Shown here: one piece after another, positions 16,650 through 25,634 of the stretch
How positions within the stretch are numbered: the stretch's first letter is position 1
Layout: every line of letters begins with the position of its first letter
Source: Streptomyces sp. NBC_01463
GTDB lineage: Bacteria > Actinomycetota > Actinomycetes > Streptomycetales > Streptomycetaceae
DNA: 64,000 bases
Assembly (NCBI GenBank): GCA_036227345.1
Contig: CP109468.1
Coordinates: 2,294,001 to 2,358,000 of the forward strand
Direction of reading: 5' to 3'
The notes under the pieces: generated by a model
Seen by the model: only the letters and a program-made list of their open reading frames with translations
Told to the model about the DNA's origin: nothing
Databases searched by the model: none
Program-made: the position numbers and the translations under genes

Positions 16650-17275
16650 CCTTCGGATTCGCTCCGTCCGCAGCCACTTCGATGTCGGCCACCGCCGACT
16701 CCGCCAACCGCCTTGCCAGAATGCTCGAACCGGCCGAGTGGGCGGCAGCGGGCATACCCCTGCTGCGCAGCCCGCGCGAGGTGGTGAGCGGGCTGCACGC
16801 CAGGCACCTGCCGACGCCCGAGACCGCCGTCGTCGCCGTGCTCGACCACGAGGAACGGCTGGCGGCCAGCGCTTCGTTCGCCCGCCGTTCGGTGACGGCG
16901 GACGGCTGGGAGTTCCGCAACGCGCTGCTCGCGCATCTGCGCCGGGTCATCCCGCACGATCTCCGCCGCCGCACTCCGGTCCGTACCGCGGTCCTGCTCT
17001 ACTGCCGCGAGGGGGACGAGCGTTGGACGGAGGAGGACGGGGCCTGGATGTGGGGCCTGCGGGACGCCTGCACGCTGCACGGGCTGCGGTGCGGCGCGTA
17101 CATCACGCTGACCCGGGGCGGCTGGCAGGTGCTCGGTGAGGGCCGGGGCGGCCGTCGCCCCAGTTCCACGTCACAGCCGACCGCCCTCGCCGACACCGCG
17201 CTGGACCAGGATCCGGCGCCGCTGCGCACCGGCGGCGGCGCCGTGCAGGCACTGCACCGCACCGCGGCCCGCTGA
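16646..17275 (+). CDS. conserved hypothetical protein
   Basis: A 209-residue soluble protein of no family I recognise. GTG 16646 has a strong site, GGGAGG, five bases upstream, so it is preferred to the longer frame. The middle holds EWAAAGIPLLRSPREVVSGL and a central alpha/beta-looking part (TAVVAVLDHEERLAASASF, RTAVLLYCREGDERWTEED), suggesting a small regulatory or binding fold. The tail is Ala/Pro/Thr-rich and probably disordered. It is divergent from recQ across about 340 bases and convergent with the next gene. I remember an orthologue in this position in other Streptomyces, which supports it being real. Confidence 0.7.
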   Translation: MTFGFAPSAATSMSATADSANRLARMLEPAEWAAAGIPLLRSPREVVSGLHARHLPTPETAVVAVLDHEERLAASASFARRSVTADGWEFRNALLAHLRRVIPHDLRRRTPVRTAVLLYCREGDERWTEEDGAWMWGLRDACTLHGLRCGAYITLTRGGWQVLGEGRGGRRPSSTSQPTALADTALDQDPAPLRTGGGAVQALHRTAAR

Positions 17276-17290
17276 CCCGGCCCCCGGGCG

Positions 17291-17316
17291 CCCGGCCACC
17301 CCTACGGGCGGCCGGG
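17291..17316. terminator. weak hairpin between convergent genes
   Basis: Seven-base arms CCCGGCC/GGCCGGG with a 12-base loop, in the only gap between two convergent hypothetical genes. Placement fits a terminator; strength is low. Confidence 0.35.
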
Positions 17317-17344
17317 TCGGCCATGGGCCGCCGCGTGCAGCGGC

Positions 17345-17965
17345 TCAGACACCGGCGCCGAGCACCGCGTTGATCCGCTGCGGGTCACCGCAGACGATCA
17401 GCAGGGTTCCGGCGCCGCGCTGCGCTGCCGACAGCGTGCGGGCGGCGGCGTCGTCGGCGGCACCGTTGACCGCGACGATCACCACCGGGCGGGACGTCAC
17501 CCGCTCCGCTGCCGCGGCACCGGCGAAGAACACGTCGTCGCCCGCTTCGTGCTGGGCCCAGTAGGCGGCCTCGCCGAAGGAGAGCTCGTGCGTGGCCCAC
17601 GGGTGCTGCTCACCGGTGGTGAGCACCAGGATGTCGCCGGGCGCGCGGCCCGAGTCGAGCAGCAGGTCCACCGCCTCGTCGGCGGCGTCGAGCGCACCGT
17701 CGGCCGAGGCGGGGATCAGCTGCAGCTGGGGTGCGGAACGATTCTCCGGCCGGGCCGCCTGGGGCCGGTCGGAGCTGGAGTGCGGGCGCGGCGCCGGGGG
17801 CGCGGGCCTCGCGGGGCCGGGACCCGGACGACCGGGGCGCGGCATGGCCGCGGAACGCGGACCGGGTACGGGACGAGGGGTCGACGCGGTGCGGCCGGTG
17901 GCCGGAGTGGCGCGGGGACCCTGGGCGCTCTCGTGAATCTGAGGCTCCTCGGGGATGAGAGGCAT
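17345..17965 (-). CDS. hypothetical protein with Pro-rich N-terminus
   Basis: A 206-residue protein. The first 80 residues are Pro/Arg/Ala-rich and should be disordered. The remaining part forms an alternating alpha/beta pattern (GDILVLTTGEQHPWATHE, VTSRPVVIVAVNGAADDA, GTLLIVCGDPQRINAVLG). This order of strands recalls the last RecA-like domain of UvrD-type helicases, but without helicase motifs, so it is at most a degenerate relative. It lies 60 bases downstream of rnhB in the same direction and could be co-transcribed with it. Confidence 0.65.
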   Translation of the reverse strand: MPLIPEEPQIHESAQGPRATPATGRTASTPRPVPGPRSAAMPRPGRPGPGPARPAPPAPRPHSSSDRPQAARPENRSAPQLQLIPASADGALDAADEAVDLLLDSGRAPGDILVLTTGEQHPWATHELSFGEAAYWAQHEAGDDVFFAGAAAAERVTSRPVVIVAVNGAADDAAARTLSAAQRGAGTLLIVCGDPQRINAVLGAGV

Positions 17966-18025
17966 GGGTGGTTGTCTATCAAACGCCGGCGCACGGGGCG
18001 TCGGCGGGTGGGTACATGTGCGCGA

Positions 18026-18736
18026 TCAGAAGTCGAAGCCGAGCTGGCCCCCGCTTTCCAGTGCGGCCGCCTCGGCGGAGAAGCGGACCTTCTTGAGGTG
18101 CTGCCACCTGGGCAGCGCGTCGAGGTAGGACCACGAGAGGCGGTGGTGGGCCGTGGGCCCCCGCTCCTCCAGCGCGGCCCGGTGCACGGGGGACGGGTAG
18201 CCGGCGTTGGCGTCGAAGGCGAAGTCCGCGTACTCGCCGGTCTCCGCGCCGAGTTCGGCCATCACGGTGTCCCTGCGGACCTTCGCGATCACGGAGGCCG
18301 CCGCGACCGCGACGCAGGACTGGTCGCCCTTGATGACGGTACGGACCTGCCAGGGGCTGCCCAGGTAGTCGTGCTTGCCGTCCAGGATCACCGCGTCGGG
18401 CCGCACCGGCAGCGCCTCCAGGGCCCGCACGGCGGCGAGCCGGAGCGCGGCGGTCATCCCGAGTTCGTCGATCTCCTGCGGGGAGGCGTCGCCGAGTCCG
18501 TAGGCCGTGACCCAGCGCTCCAGCAGCGGTGCGAGCTCCGCGCGGCGCTTGGGGCTGATCAGCTTGGAGTCGGTGAGTCCGGCGGGAGGCTTGCGGAGGC
18601 CGGTGACCGCGGCACACACGGTGACCGGTCCCGCCCACGCTCCGCGTCCGACCTCGTCGACACCGGCGACGGTCTTGGCACCGGTGGTGGCGCGCAGTGA
18701 GCGCTCGACGGTGTGCGTGGGTGGTTCGTACGGCAT
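18026..18736 (-). CDS. rnhB: ribonuclease HII
   Basis: A 236-residue RNase HII that removes ribonucleotides and RNA from RNA-DNA hybrids in genome maintenance. The acidic site is visible: Asp27-Glu28 in [14 protein letters not shown], Asp119 in [10 protein letters not shown] and Asp156 in [20 protein letters not shown] is also a family block. Length is usual for the family. ATG 18736 starts the gene; the following TetR gene lies upstream across a 140-base gap. The small gene at 17345 may be part of its transcript. Cytosolic and probably constitutive. Confidence 0.95.
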   Translation of the reverse strand: MPYEPPTHTVERSLRATTGAKTVAGVDEVGRGAWAGPVTVCAAVTGLRKPPAGLTDSKLISPKRRAELAPLLERWVTAYGLGDASPQEIDELGMTAALRLAAVRALEALPVRPDAVILDGKHDYLGSPWQVRTVIKGDQSCVAVAAASVIAKVRRDTVMAELGAETGEYADFAFDANAGYPSPVHRAALEERGPTAHHRLSWSYLDALPRWQHLKKVRFSAEAAALESGGQLGFDF

Positions 18737-18808
18737 GGCGCCAGTCAGCGTACGCCGATGAGTCCGCCGAGAACACCCCGGGGCGCCCCTCGGCCGCCCC
18801 CCGGCCGG

Positions 18809-18833
18809 CCCCGGCTCATCGGACGGGCCGGGG
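18809..18833 (-). terminator. weak hairpin after tetR-type gene
   Basis: Seven-base arms CCCCGGC/GCCGGGG with an 11-base loop, about 45 bases beyond the TetR-family stop. Suggestive only. Confidence 0.3.
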
Positions 18834-18876
18834 CAGGGCCTCGTGCGGGGCCTCAGGGGCGGACGTTACGAAGTGC

Positions 18877-19515
18877 TCAGCGCCGGGGGCCGGCGGGGGC
18901 GGCGCGGAAGAACGGCACGGCGACCTGATCGATCAGGTCGGCGATGTCCCCGTCCGTCCATTCGCTGCCGCACACCTTGGTGCGATACATCATCATCGCG
19001 GGGATGACGTCGAAGGCCAGCCCGCGCAGGGCGTCGGGGCGCACCTCGCCGCGGTCGACACCCCTGCTCACCACTTCTCTTATGAGGCTGGTCGTCGGCC
19101 CGACGACACCACTGAGGATCATCGACTGGAACCGTTCGGCGGTGTCCGCATCGCACTCGTGAAGGACCGCGCGCAGCGCCGAGCCCGACTGGGAGAGCAT
19201 CGCGTCACGGAGCCGGCAGCACAGCTGATAGAGGTCGTCCCGGATGTTCCCGTGGTCCGGCGCCTCCCCGATCGCCGGGAGCGCGCTGCGCAGCGCGTCC
19301 GCGACCAGGTCCTCCTTGGAGGGCCACCTCCGGTAGATCGCGGCCTTGCCGGTCTGGGCTCCGGCGGCGACCCCCTCCATCGTGAGCCCGCTCCAGCCGA
19401 CCGTACTCAGCCGCTCCAGGGCGGCTTCGAGGATCGCGCGTTCCAGCACGGGCCCGCGGCGCCTGAGTGACACCACCGGCTGCCGGGCGGCGGCGGCCGA
19501 TCGCGAAGTAACCAT
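18877..19515 (-). CDS. TetR-family repressor of adjacent MFS gene
   Basis: A 212-residue repressor. The N-terminal helix-turn-helix spans about 25-70 (LERAILEAALERLSTVGW, then GAQTGKAAIYRRWPSKEDLV), followed by an all-helical ligand and dimer domain. ATG 19515 has GGAGAG upstream. It is divergent from an MFS drug exporter, with two near-identical palindromes between the genes, so it very likely represses both itself and the pump until a ligand binds. The ligand is probably a pump substrate (inference). Confidence 0.92.
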   Translation of the reverse strand: MVTSRSAAAARQPVVSLRRRGPVLERAILEAALERLSTVGWSGLTMEGVAAGAQTGKAAIYRRWPSKEDLVADALRSALPAIGEAPDHGNIRDDLYQLCCRLRDAMLSQSGSALRAVLHECDADTAERFQSMILSGVVGPTTSLIREVVSRGVDRGEVRPDALRGLAFDVIPAMMMYRTKVCGSEWTDGDIADLIDQVAVPFFRAAPAGPRR

Positions 19516-19626
19516 GAGCTTCTCTCCATCGGAACAGATCGGATCACAGCGGGGCGGTACGCCCGCGCCGGGCTGAGCAGGTCCCGGCCGGGACGGCGGA
19601 TCCGGACGCGGCGCGACAACGGCGAT

Positions 19627-19650
19627 TCAGTGAACGCTTGCGTTCACTGA
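19627..19650. promoter_or_regulatory. TetR-type operator 1
   Basis: Perfect palindrome with 11-base arms (19627-19637, 19640-19650) around TT, core AGTGAACGC-TT-GCGTTCACT. It is proximal to the repressor gene. Confidence 0.8.
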
Positions 19651-19676
19651 AGGGGACTCACTAACGTTGACGACGC

Positions 19677-19696
19677 AGTGAACGGTTCCGTTCACT
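19677..19696. promoter_or_regulatory. TetR-type operator 2
   Basis: Palindrome AGTGAACGG-TT-CCGTTCACT, nine-base arms, the same core as operator 1 and 48 bases from it centre to centre. It ends 20 bases before the MFS start codon. Confidence 0.8.
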
Positions 19697-19716
19697 AATT
19701 CACTTGTGGGGGACCC

Positions 19717-21273
19717 ATGGTGACAACCTCTCAGTTAAACGAACGAAGCGCACCGGGCGCGGCACGACGGCAGGGGCGCCCGGGGATCGCCCTGGCCGTC
19801 ATCGCCGCCTGTCAGTTGATGGTTGTGCTCGACTCCACGATCGTCAACATCGCCCTCCCGCACATCCAGGACGCGCTCAGCTTCTCGACCACCGATCTCT
19901 CCTGGGTCCTCAGCGCCTACACGCTCACCTTCGGCGGCCTCCTGCTGCTCGGCGGCAGGGCCGGGGACATCCTGGGCCGCCGGCGGGTCTTCATGACGGG
20001 CATCCTGGTCTTCACCCTGGCCTCGCTGCTCGGCGGATTCGCCCAGGAGCCCTGGCAGTTGCTGGCGGCGCGCGCTCTCCAGGGCATCGGTGGCGCCATC
20101 GCCTCACCGACCTCGCTGGCCCTGATCACCACCACGTTCCCGGAGGGCCCCGAGCGCAACCGCGCCTTCGGTGTCTTCGCCGCGGTCTCGGCGGGCGGCG
20201 GCGCGATCGGTCTGCTGGCGGGCGGACTGCTCACCGAATGGCTCGACTGGCGCTGGGTGTTCTTCGTCAACGTGCCGATCGGCGTGCTGATCGCCGTCCT
20301 GGCGCCGCTGTACATCAACGAGTCCGAGAAGCATCCCGGCCGCTTCGACATCTCGGGCGCGCTGACCTCGACGCTCGGCATGGCCTCGCTCGTGTACGGG
20401 TTCATCCGGGCCTCCGAGGAGGGCTGGCGGGACTCGCTCACCCTGGGTTCGTTCGGTGCCGCGGTGATCCTGCTCGCCTCGTTCGTCCTCATCGAGATGC
20501 GGGCCAGGGAACCGATCACTCCGCTGCGGATGTTCGCCGACCGCAACCGTTCGGGTACGTACGTGATCATGCTCAGCCTGGCCGCTGCCATGTTCGGCAT
20601 GTTCTTCTTCATCGTGCTGTTCGTGCAGAACGTACTGGCCTACAGCCCCATCGAGTCGGGCCTGGCGTTCCTGCCGGTGACCGTCGCGATCATCGTGGGA
20701 GCGGGGCTCTCGCAGCGGTTCCTGCCGGTGCTCGGACCCAAGCCGTTCATGGTCACGGGTTCGGCGTTCAGCGGCGTGGGTCTGATCTGGCTCACGTTCA
20801 TCTCGCCGGACAGCTCCTACCTGTCCGGAGTCCTGGGCCCGATGCTCGTCTTCGGCTTCGGCATGGGGCTGAACTTCGTCACGCTCACGCTGACGGCCGT
20901 CTCCGGAGTCGCCCAGCACGAGGCCGGAGCGGCCTCCAGCCTGCTCAACGCCAGCCAGCAGGTGGGCGGTTCGCTGGGACTCTCCATCCTGGTCACGGTC
21001 TTCGGCACGGCGAGCCGCAACGAGGCGGAGAAGCAGGTCCCACGGTTCCTCGCCCAGGCGTCGCCCGAGCAGAAGGCGGAGTTCGCCAAGACCCGGGAGC
21101 TGCCGGGAAGCTGGGGCCACGCGGTGCTCGCGCAGGGCATCTCCACCGCGTTCCTCGCGGCGGTGGCCATGGCGGGCCTCGCCCTGCTGACCGCGCTGCT
21201 GGTGATCCGGGTGCGCAAGAGCGATCTGGAGGCGCTGAGCGGAAAGGCGTCGGCCGGGGGGCCGGTCGCCTAG
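19717..21273 (+). CDS. MFS drug exporter, DHA2 (EmrB/QacA) type
   Basis: A 518-residue membrane transporter with about 14 hydrophobic helices, the size and layout of proton-driven DHA2 exporters. Motifs seen include LDSTIVNIALPHIQ in helix 1, the loop GGRAGDILGRRRVF (motif A) and RALQGIGGAIASPTSLAL (motif C/antiporter region). ATG 19717 has GGGGGA upstream. It should export a drug or metabolite across the membrane under control of the divergent TetR protein. No biosynthetic genes adjoin it, so self-resistance to a home-made product is not supported; general efflux is more likely. Confidence 0.92.
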   Translation: MVTTSQLNERSAPGAARRQGRPGIALAVIAACQLMVVLDSTIVNIALPHIQDALSFSTTDLSWVLSAYTLTFGGLLLLGGRAGDILGRRRVFMTGILVFTLASLLGGFAQEPWQLLAARALQGIGGAIASPTSLALITTTFPEGPERNRAFGVFAAVSAGGGAIGLLAGGLLTEWLDWRWVFFVNVPIGVLIAVLAPLYINESEKHPGRFDISGALTSTLGMASLVYGFIRASEEGWRDSLTLGSFGAAVILLASFVLIEMRAREPITPLRMFADRNRSGTYVIMLSLAAAMFGMFFFIVLFVQNVLAYSPIESGLAFLPVTVAIIVGAGLSQRFLPVLGPKPFMVTGSAFSGVGLIWLTFISPDSSYLSGVLGPMLVFGFGMGLNFVTLTLTAVSGVAQHEAGAASSLLNASQQVGGSLGLSILVTVFGTASRNEAEKQVPRFLAQASPEQKAEFAKTRELPGSWGHAVLAQGISTAFLAAVAMAGLALLTALLVIRVRKSDLEALSGKASAGGPVA

Positions 21274-21300
21274 CGGCCGCGCGCACGGAGCCGGAAGGCA

Positions 21301-21338
21301 CGGTTGCGGGCCGCCCCGAGTGGGGCGGCCCGCAACCG
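21301..21338. terminator. bidirectional terminator
   Basis: Perfect 17-base arms (21301-21317, 21322-21338) around GAGT, between the convergent MFS and DUF4173 genes. Confidence 0.85.
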
Positions 21339-21356
21339 GTCCAGTGCGTACGGGGA

Positions 21357-23084
21357 TCAGTACGGGTCGTAGGGGTCGTACTGGTCGTCCGAGCCGCCGC
21401 GCTCGCTCCCGTTGTCCCCGGACCCCAGGCCCCGGCAGTCACGGGTACGGGCGCCGGGATCCCAGTCCCCGAGAATGTCCCGGGCCCTCGACTCGCCCCA
21501 GCTCGTGGCGTACCACGGCTCGTCCGAACTCCGCAGGGTCCGCTGGATCTCCTCCAGCGCGCAGGAGCGCAACGGCTCCGGCAGGGTGTCCAGGGCCGGT
21601 ACGGCGTCGGCCGAGAGGCCCTGGAGGTACTCGATGTCGATGGAGTGGTCGCTGCGGTAGCGCTGCACGTTCTGCTCCGCGATCAGGCCGTCGGGCGACA
21701 GCAGTCCGAACGCCAGGACGCCGGCCGCCGCGCTCGCCGCGACGGCGCGCGGCAGCAGCCGCGCGCCGAAGACACCGGCCGCCATGATCAGCACGAGGAC
21801 GGCACCCAGCCACAGTTCGACCGCCGCCACCGAGATGCGCAGCCTGGTCAGGCCGTAGGCGTCGACGTAGAGGTCCATGCGCCGCAGCGCGGAGGCGACG
21901 ACGACGAGCGTCAGCAGGCAGAGCGTGCCGAGGACGCCGTGCACGAGCGTACGGTCGCGGGCTCCGCCGCGCGGGGCCCAGCGCAGGGCGAGCGCGATCA
22001 CCAGCAGGGTGAGCAGGGTGGCCCACAGCAGCTGCCAGAATCCCTCCCGGGCGTACTGGGAGTAGCTGAGGTCGGTCTCGGCCATCACCTTGTCGTACCC
22101 GCCGAGCAGCACCGTGAGCTGAATGGCGAGGAAGCCGGCGAAGAGCAGGTTCAGGACGATCAGCGGCAGCGCCCATTCCAGCCGTCCGCGCGCCTTGCCC
22201 GGGCGTACCGGCAGCTGGTCCCAGCGCACCGGAGCGGCGGCGGTGTACGCGGCGGCGAGCGCGCCGACGAGTCCGAGCACGGCGAGGAAGAGCCGCCACG
22301 GGCCGTCGCCGATCGACACATCGGGGATCAGGTCGCCGAGCACGTCGGCGAACGCGGCGTCGGCACTCGCGAAGAGCGCCCCGAACACGATGAGCAGGAC
22401 GATCGCCACGGCGCCGGAGCGCACGACGACACCCCAGCGGCCGCGGGAGCCCGCCATCCGGTCGCGCAGCCCCCGCACCGCCCAGCCGAGCGACTCGGCG
22501 ACGGACGTGAGCAGTCCCAGCGAACCGAGGAAGACCCCGAGCCAGCTGCGGCTGCCGTGCAGCGCGAGCGAGCCGAGCGCGAAGGCGGACACGATGGCCA
22601 GGAAGCTCGGCCAGCCGGCGTCCCGGAGTGCGGGGACGACGAGCAGGGCCAGTCCGCCGACCGCCCAGACCGCCGTCCACGGGCGCAGCCGGCGAGCGGC
22701 CGAGCGGGCGGCGAAGTACGCGGCGAGCGCCGCCGGGAGCGCCACGAGAAGCAGGTTCAGGCCGATGCCGTCACCGAGCAGCAGCGCGCTGAGCAGGCCG
22801 GTCGCGAGGACGGACCAGAGGGTGGCCACGGGTATGTCTCCCGGCCTGGCCGGGCGCAGCAGCGAGAGCTCTTTGGGGGCCGTCCGGCCCTGCCCCCACG
22901 GATCGGCCCGTGTCGGACGCGCCTGCTGCGCGTACGAGGGCACCTTCGGGGGCTCCGGCACCCCGGCCGGCATCGTCTGCTGTGCGGTGTCGCGGGGCGG
23001 CGGGACCTCGGCCGCCGCAGGCTCCGCCGTGGCCGGATCCGAGCCGTTCTCCGGCCGGGACGGTTCTGCTGTGTGATCTGACAC
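21357..23084 (-). CDS. DUF4173 multi-pass membrane protein
   Basis: A 575-residue protein with a Pro/Ala-rich cytosolic N-terminus (about 1-75), then some 12 hydrophobic helices and a cytosolic C-terminal part rich in acid and tyrosine, ending YDPYDPY. It matches the DUF4173 (DUF4153-like) family; function is unknown. GTG 23084 is chosen over GTG 23099 because GGGGAGGGG lies six bases before it. It is transcribed alone and convergent with the MFS gene. The charged tail could recruit a partner but nothing here shows which. Confidence 0.8.
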   Translation of the reverse strand: MSDHTAEPSRPENGSDPATAEPAAAEVPPPRDTAQQTMPAGVPEPPKVPSYAQQARPTRADPWGQGRTAPKELSLLRPARPGDIPVATLWSVLATGLLSALLLGDGIGLNLLLVALPAALAAYFAARSAARRLRPWTAVWAVGGLALLVVPALRDAGWPSFLAIVSAFALGSLALHGSRSWLGVFLGSLGLLTSVAESLGWAVRGLRDRMAGSRGRWGVVVRSGAVAIVLLIVFGALFASADAAFADVLGDLIPDVSIGDGPWRLFLAVLGLVGALAAAYTAAAPVRWDQLPVRPGKARGRLEWALPLIVLNLLFAGFLAIQLTVLLGGYDKVMAETDLSYSQYAREGFWQLLWATLLTLLVIALALRWAPRGGARDRTLVHGVLGTLCLLTLVVVASALRRMDLYVDAYGLTRLRISVAAVELWLGAVLVLIMAAGVFGARLLPRAVAASAAAGVLAFGLLSPDGLIAEQNVQRYRSDHSIDIEYLQGLSADAVPALDTLPEPLRSCALEEIQRTLRSSDEPWYATSWGESRARDILGDWDPGARTRDCRGLGSGDNGSERGGSDDQYDPYDPY

Positions 23085-23297
23085 GGGACCCCTCCCCACC
23101 GGGGTCCGCTCACGCGAGCCCTGGGCAGCGCGGCCCCCCGGCGTCTCATTCGGTGCACACCCGTCGTGATGATCACCGAGGGATGATCACCGGGGGCGGC
23201 GTGGCCGAAAGAGTAACCCCGGGTGACGGTCGTGAGCCGTACTGGGCGGCGCTGTGGCAGTACCGTGACAGTCGGGTGCCCGACGGCCCGGGGGTCG

Positions 23298-24194
23298 CTA
23301 CCCGGCCGTCCAGTCGGGCAGCGCTTCGGTCCGCTGCGTCCAGTCGGCCGGCGGCGCGCCCGCGGTGCCCGCGGCGACGACTCCGCCGACGATCGCGCAG
23401 GTCGTGTCGACGTCGCCGCCCGCCTGCGCGGTCACCCAGAAGGCGGTCTCGAAGTCACCGAGGCTGCGGGCCGCCGACCAGAGCGCGAAGGGCACGGTGT
23501 CGTGCGCGCTCGTGCGGCGCCCGTTGCCGAGGACCGCGGCGACCGTGCCCGCGTCCTCGTAGTCCAGCATGTCGCGGGCCCGGCGCAGCCCGGCTCCGAC
23601 CGCGCTGCGGGGTACGAGCGCGATCACGCCGTCCAGGAGTTCGGCCGGCTTCGGCGGCCCGCCGGGCGCGGCGGCGAGCGAGGCGGCCGCGGCGACGGCC
23701 ATCGCGCCGACGACGGCCTCCCGGTGCTGATGCGTGGTGTACGAGGAGATCTCGGCCTGGTGCGTGGCCTGCTCGGGGTCGTCCGCGTACCAGGCGCCGA
23801 GCGGTGCGATGCGCATCGAGGAGCCGTTGCCCCACGAGCCCTGGCCCTTGAACAGCGCGGAGGCCAGCTCCCGCCAGTCCCCGCCCTCCCGGACCAGCCT
23901 CAGCAGGCGGTTCACGGCGGGGCCGTATCCCCGGTCGAAGTCGTGGTGCACCGCGAAGGAGCGGGCGAGGGCGTCCTGGTCGATCCGGCCGTGCTGCCGG
24001 AGCACGGCCAGCACCGAGGCGGCCATCTCGGTGTCGTCGGTCCACTGCCAGGGGCCGGGCGGCAGGGCGCGGTCCTTCAGCAGCGGATAGTTCGCGGGCA
24101 CGAAGAACTGGGAGCCCAGGGCGTCTCCCACGGAGAGGCCGCGCAGGCTGCCAAGGGCGCGGTCGAAGCGCTGGTCGGAAGCGGATTCGGTCAT
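23298..24194 (-). CDS. ADP-ribosylglycohydrolase family protein
   Basis: A 298-residue enzyme of the DraG/ARH family that removes ADP-ribose from proteins or nucleotides. The two metal-site clusters are present: Thr52-Asp53-Asp54 in QWTDDTEMA, and Asp261/Asp263 in GGDVDTTCAIVGGV. GLSVGDALGS near the start is also a family motif. ATG 24194 begins 10 bases after the stop of the upstream phosphatase gene, so they form an operon. The partner ADP-ribosyltransferase is not in the window. Substrate (protein, DNA or small ADP-ribose compound) cannot be told. Confidence 0.9.
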   Translation of the reverse strand: MTESASDQRFDRALGSLRGLSVGDALGSQFFVPANYPLLKDRALPPGPWQWTDDTEMAASVLAVLRQHGRIDQDALARSFAVHHDFDRGYGPAVNRLLRLVREGGDWRELASALFKGQGSWGNGSSMRIAPLGAWYADDPEQATHQAEISSYTTHQHREAVVGAMAVAAAASLAAAPGGPPKPAELLDGVIALVPRSAVGAGLRRARDMLDYEDAGTVAAVLGNGRRTSAHDTVPFALWSAARSLGDFETAFWVTAQAGGDVDTTCAIVGGVVAAGTAGAPPADWTQRTEALPDWTAG

Positions 24195-24204
24195 CGCTTC
24201 CACT

Positions 24205-24864
24205 CTATCCGGTGATGCCGTACGGCTCAGGGGTCCGCCAGCGCTCGAACGGCCTGTCCAGCGTGTAGCGCCCGTCCTTCCCGAGCACCAGCGTCCGGGA
24301 CTCCCCGTTGCCGGGGTTGGAGAGCGACTCGAATTCGGCCACGGACCAGTGGAACCAGCGCATGCAGAAGAGCCGCATGGTCAGCCCGTGCGTGACCAGC
24401 AGGACGTTCTGCGGGTGGTCGGGGTCCTCGAAGCTCCGGTACAGGCTCTCCAGGAACGCGCCCACCCGGTCGTACACGTCCGCGCCCGACTCACCCTGCG
24501 CGAAGCGGTAGAAGAAGTGCCCGTACGCGTCCCGGTACGCCTTCTGGAGGCGTACGTCGTCCCGGTCCTGCCAGTTCCCCCAGTCCTGCTCGCGCAGCCG
24601 GGGCTCCTCGCGCACCCGGACCCGCCCGAGGTCCAGCCCGAGGGAGGTGAACGTCTGGTGCGTACGGCGGTAGGGCGAGACGTACACACTGACCCGCTCC
24701 CCGTCGAAGAGCTCGCGCAGCCGCACCCCGGCCTCGCGGGCCTGCCGCAGTCCGGCCGGGGTGAGCCTCAGCGCGTGGTCGGGCTCGCGCTCGTACACCG
24801 TGTCGTCGGCGTTGCCCTCGGACTCGCCGTGCCTGATGAGGACGATGCGTTGCGGTCTTGCCAT
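24205..24864 (-). CDS. histidine phosphatase family protein
   Basis: A 219-residue phosphoglycerate-mutase-like phosphatase. The catalytic motif RHGES is at 11-15, with the second-half His in VTHGLTM and the conserved Arg in VSPYRRTHQT. It probably hydrolyses a small phosphate ester rather than acting as a glycolytic mutase, since it lacks the longer mutase loops. It is the first gene of a two-gene operon with the ADP-ribosylglycohydrolase, which hints at a common nucleotide or ADP-ribose-phosphate substrate (inference). ATG 24864. Confidence 0.88.
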   Translation of the reverse strand: MARPQRIVLIRHGESEGNADDTVYEREPDHALRLTPAGLRQAREAGVRLRELFDGERVSVYVSPYRRTHQTFTSLGLDLGRVRVREEPRLREQDWGNWQDRDDVRLQKAYRDAYGHFFYRFAQGESGADVYDRVGAFLESLYRSFEDPDHPQNVLLVTHGLTMRLFCMRWFHWSVAEFESLSNPGNGESRTLVLGKDGRYTLDRPFERWRTPEPYGITG

Positions 24865-24947
24865 GTACCGACCCTAGATCGAGTCGCCGCCGTTCGAGCA
24901 GTTGTCCGGAACCCGACGCTCCATGTCGGCGGTGAATCCCCGGCGGG

Positions 24948-25553
24948 TCACACGGTCCACGAGGGTTCGAGCTGGACGACGTCGCCGGTGAGCGAGGCCA
25001 CGTCCTCCTCGGTCTGCGCCCGCTGCGAGAGCCGTTCCACGCTCCCCGGCCGGTACTTGCCGCGTTCGGCGCTCGACTGCCACATCGACAGGACCAGGAA
25101 CTCGTGCCCGGGGGCCTCTCCGAAGACACCGCGCAGCATGCCGGGCGATCCGGCCATCGCCGGGTTCCACACCCGCTGCTGCATCAGCGCGAAGTGCTCG
25201 ACGCGGTCCTCGTGCACCCTGCTGTGCGCCACCCTGACCACGTCCGCGTCGGTGAAGCGGGGCTCGAAGCCGGTCTTCACGTCGAAGCGGTACTCGAACA
25301 GCTTGACCTGGATGTCGTTGCACGTGCCGGTCTGCGCGGCGGCGAGGGCGTCGTGTCCACGCGCCATGAACGAGTCGTAGAAGACCCGGTTCTCCCAGAA
25401 CGCGAAGACATGGGCCACCTCCGGCCGGCCACGGCTCCAGCCGCCGCCCTGCCCCCTGAATCCCGGCTCACCCAGCAGCCCCGCCCACTTCCGCTGCCCC
25501 CGCTCGAATCCCCGACGGTCCACCACACTGCAGCGAATCCACTTGACCAGCAC
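24948..25553 (-). CDS. YdbC-like (DUF4937) protein
   Basis: A 201-residue cytosolic protein resembling the Bacillus YdbC/DUF4937 family, which has ferredoxin-like halves of the antibiotic-biosynthesis-monooxygenase type. Visible blocks are LVKWIRCSVVDRRGFERGQ at the start, VAHVFAFWENRVFYDSFM in the middle and HEFLVLSMWQSSAERGKY near the end. GTG 25553 is used. Function is unknown; no haem or flavin signature is evident. It is divergent from the DUF1152 gene across 80 bases. Confidence 0.72.
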   Translation of the reverse strand: MLVKWIRCSVVDRRGFERGQRKWAGLLGEPGFRGQGGGWSRGRPEVAHVFAFWENRVFYDSFMARGHDALAAAQTGTCNDIQVKLFEYRFDVKTGFEPRFTDADVVRVAHSRVHEDRVEHFALMQQRVWNPAMAGSPGMLRGVFGEAPGHEFLVLSMWQSSAERGKYRPGSVERLSQRAQTEEDVASLTGDVVQLEPSWTV

Positions 25554-25634
25554 TGCGCCATCGTACGGGTGACGGACGTGGCGTGGGTCACGCTCCGTCG
25601 GAGTGCGTCAGAACCGGTCACGGGTGATCACACA

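Noticed and set aside
23168..23192. Direct repeat GATGATCACCG twice, 14 bases apart
   Set aside because: Too short and isolated, with no associated gene pattern; noted only as a possible regulator site.
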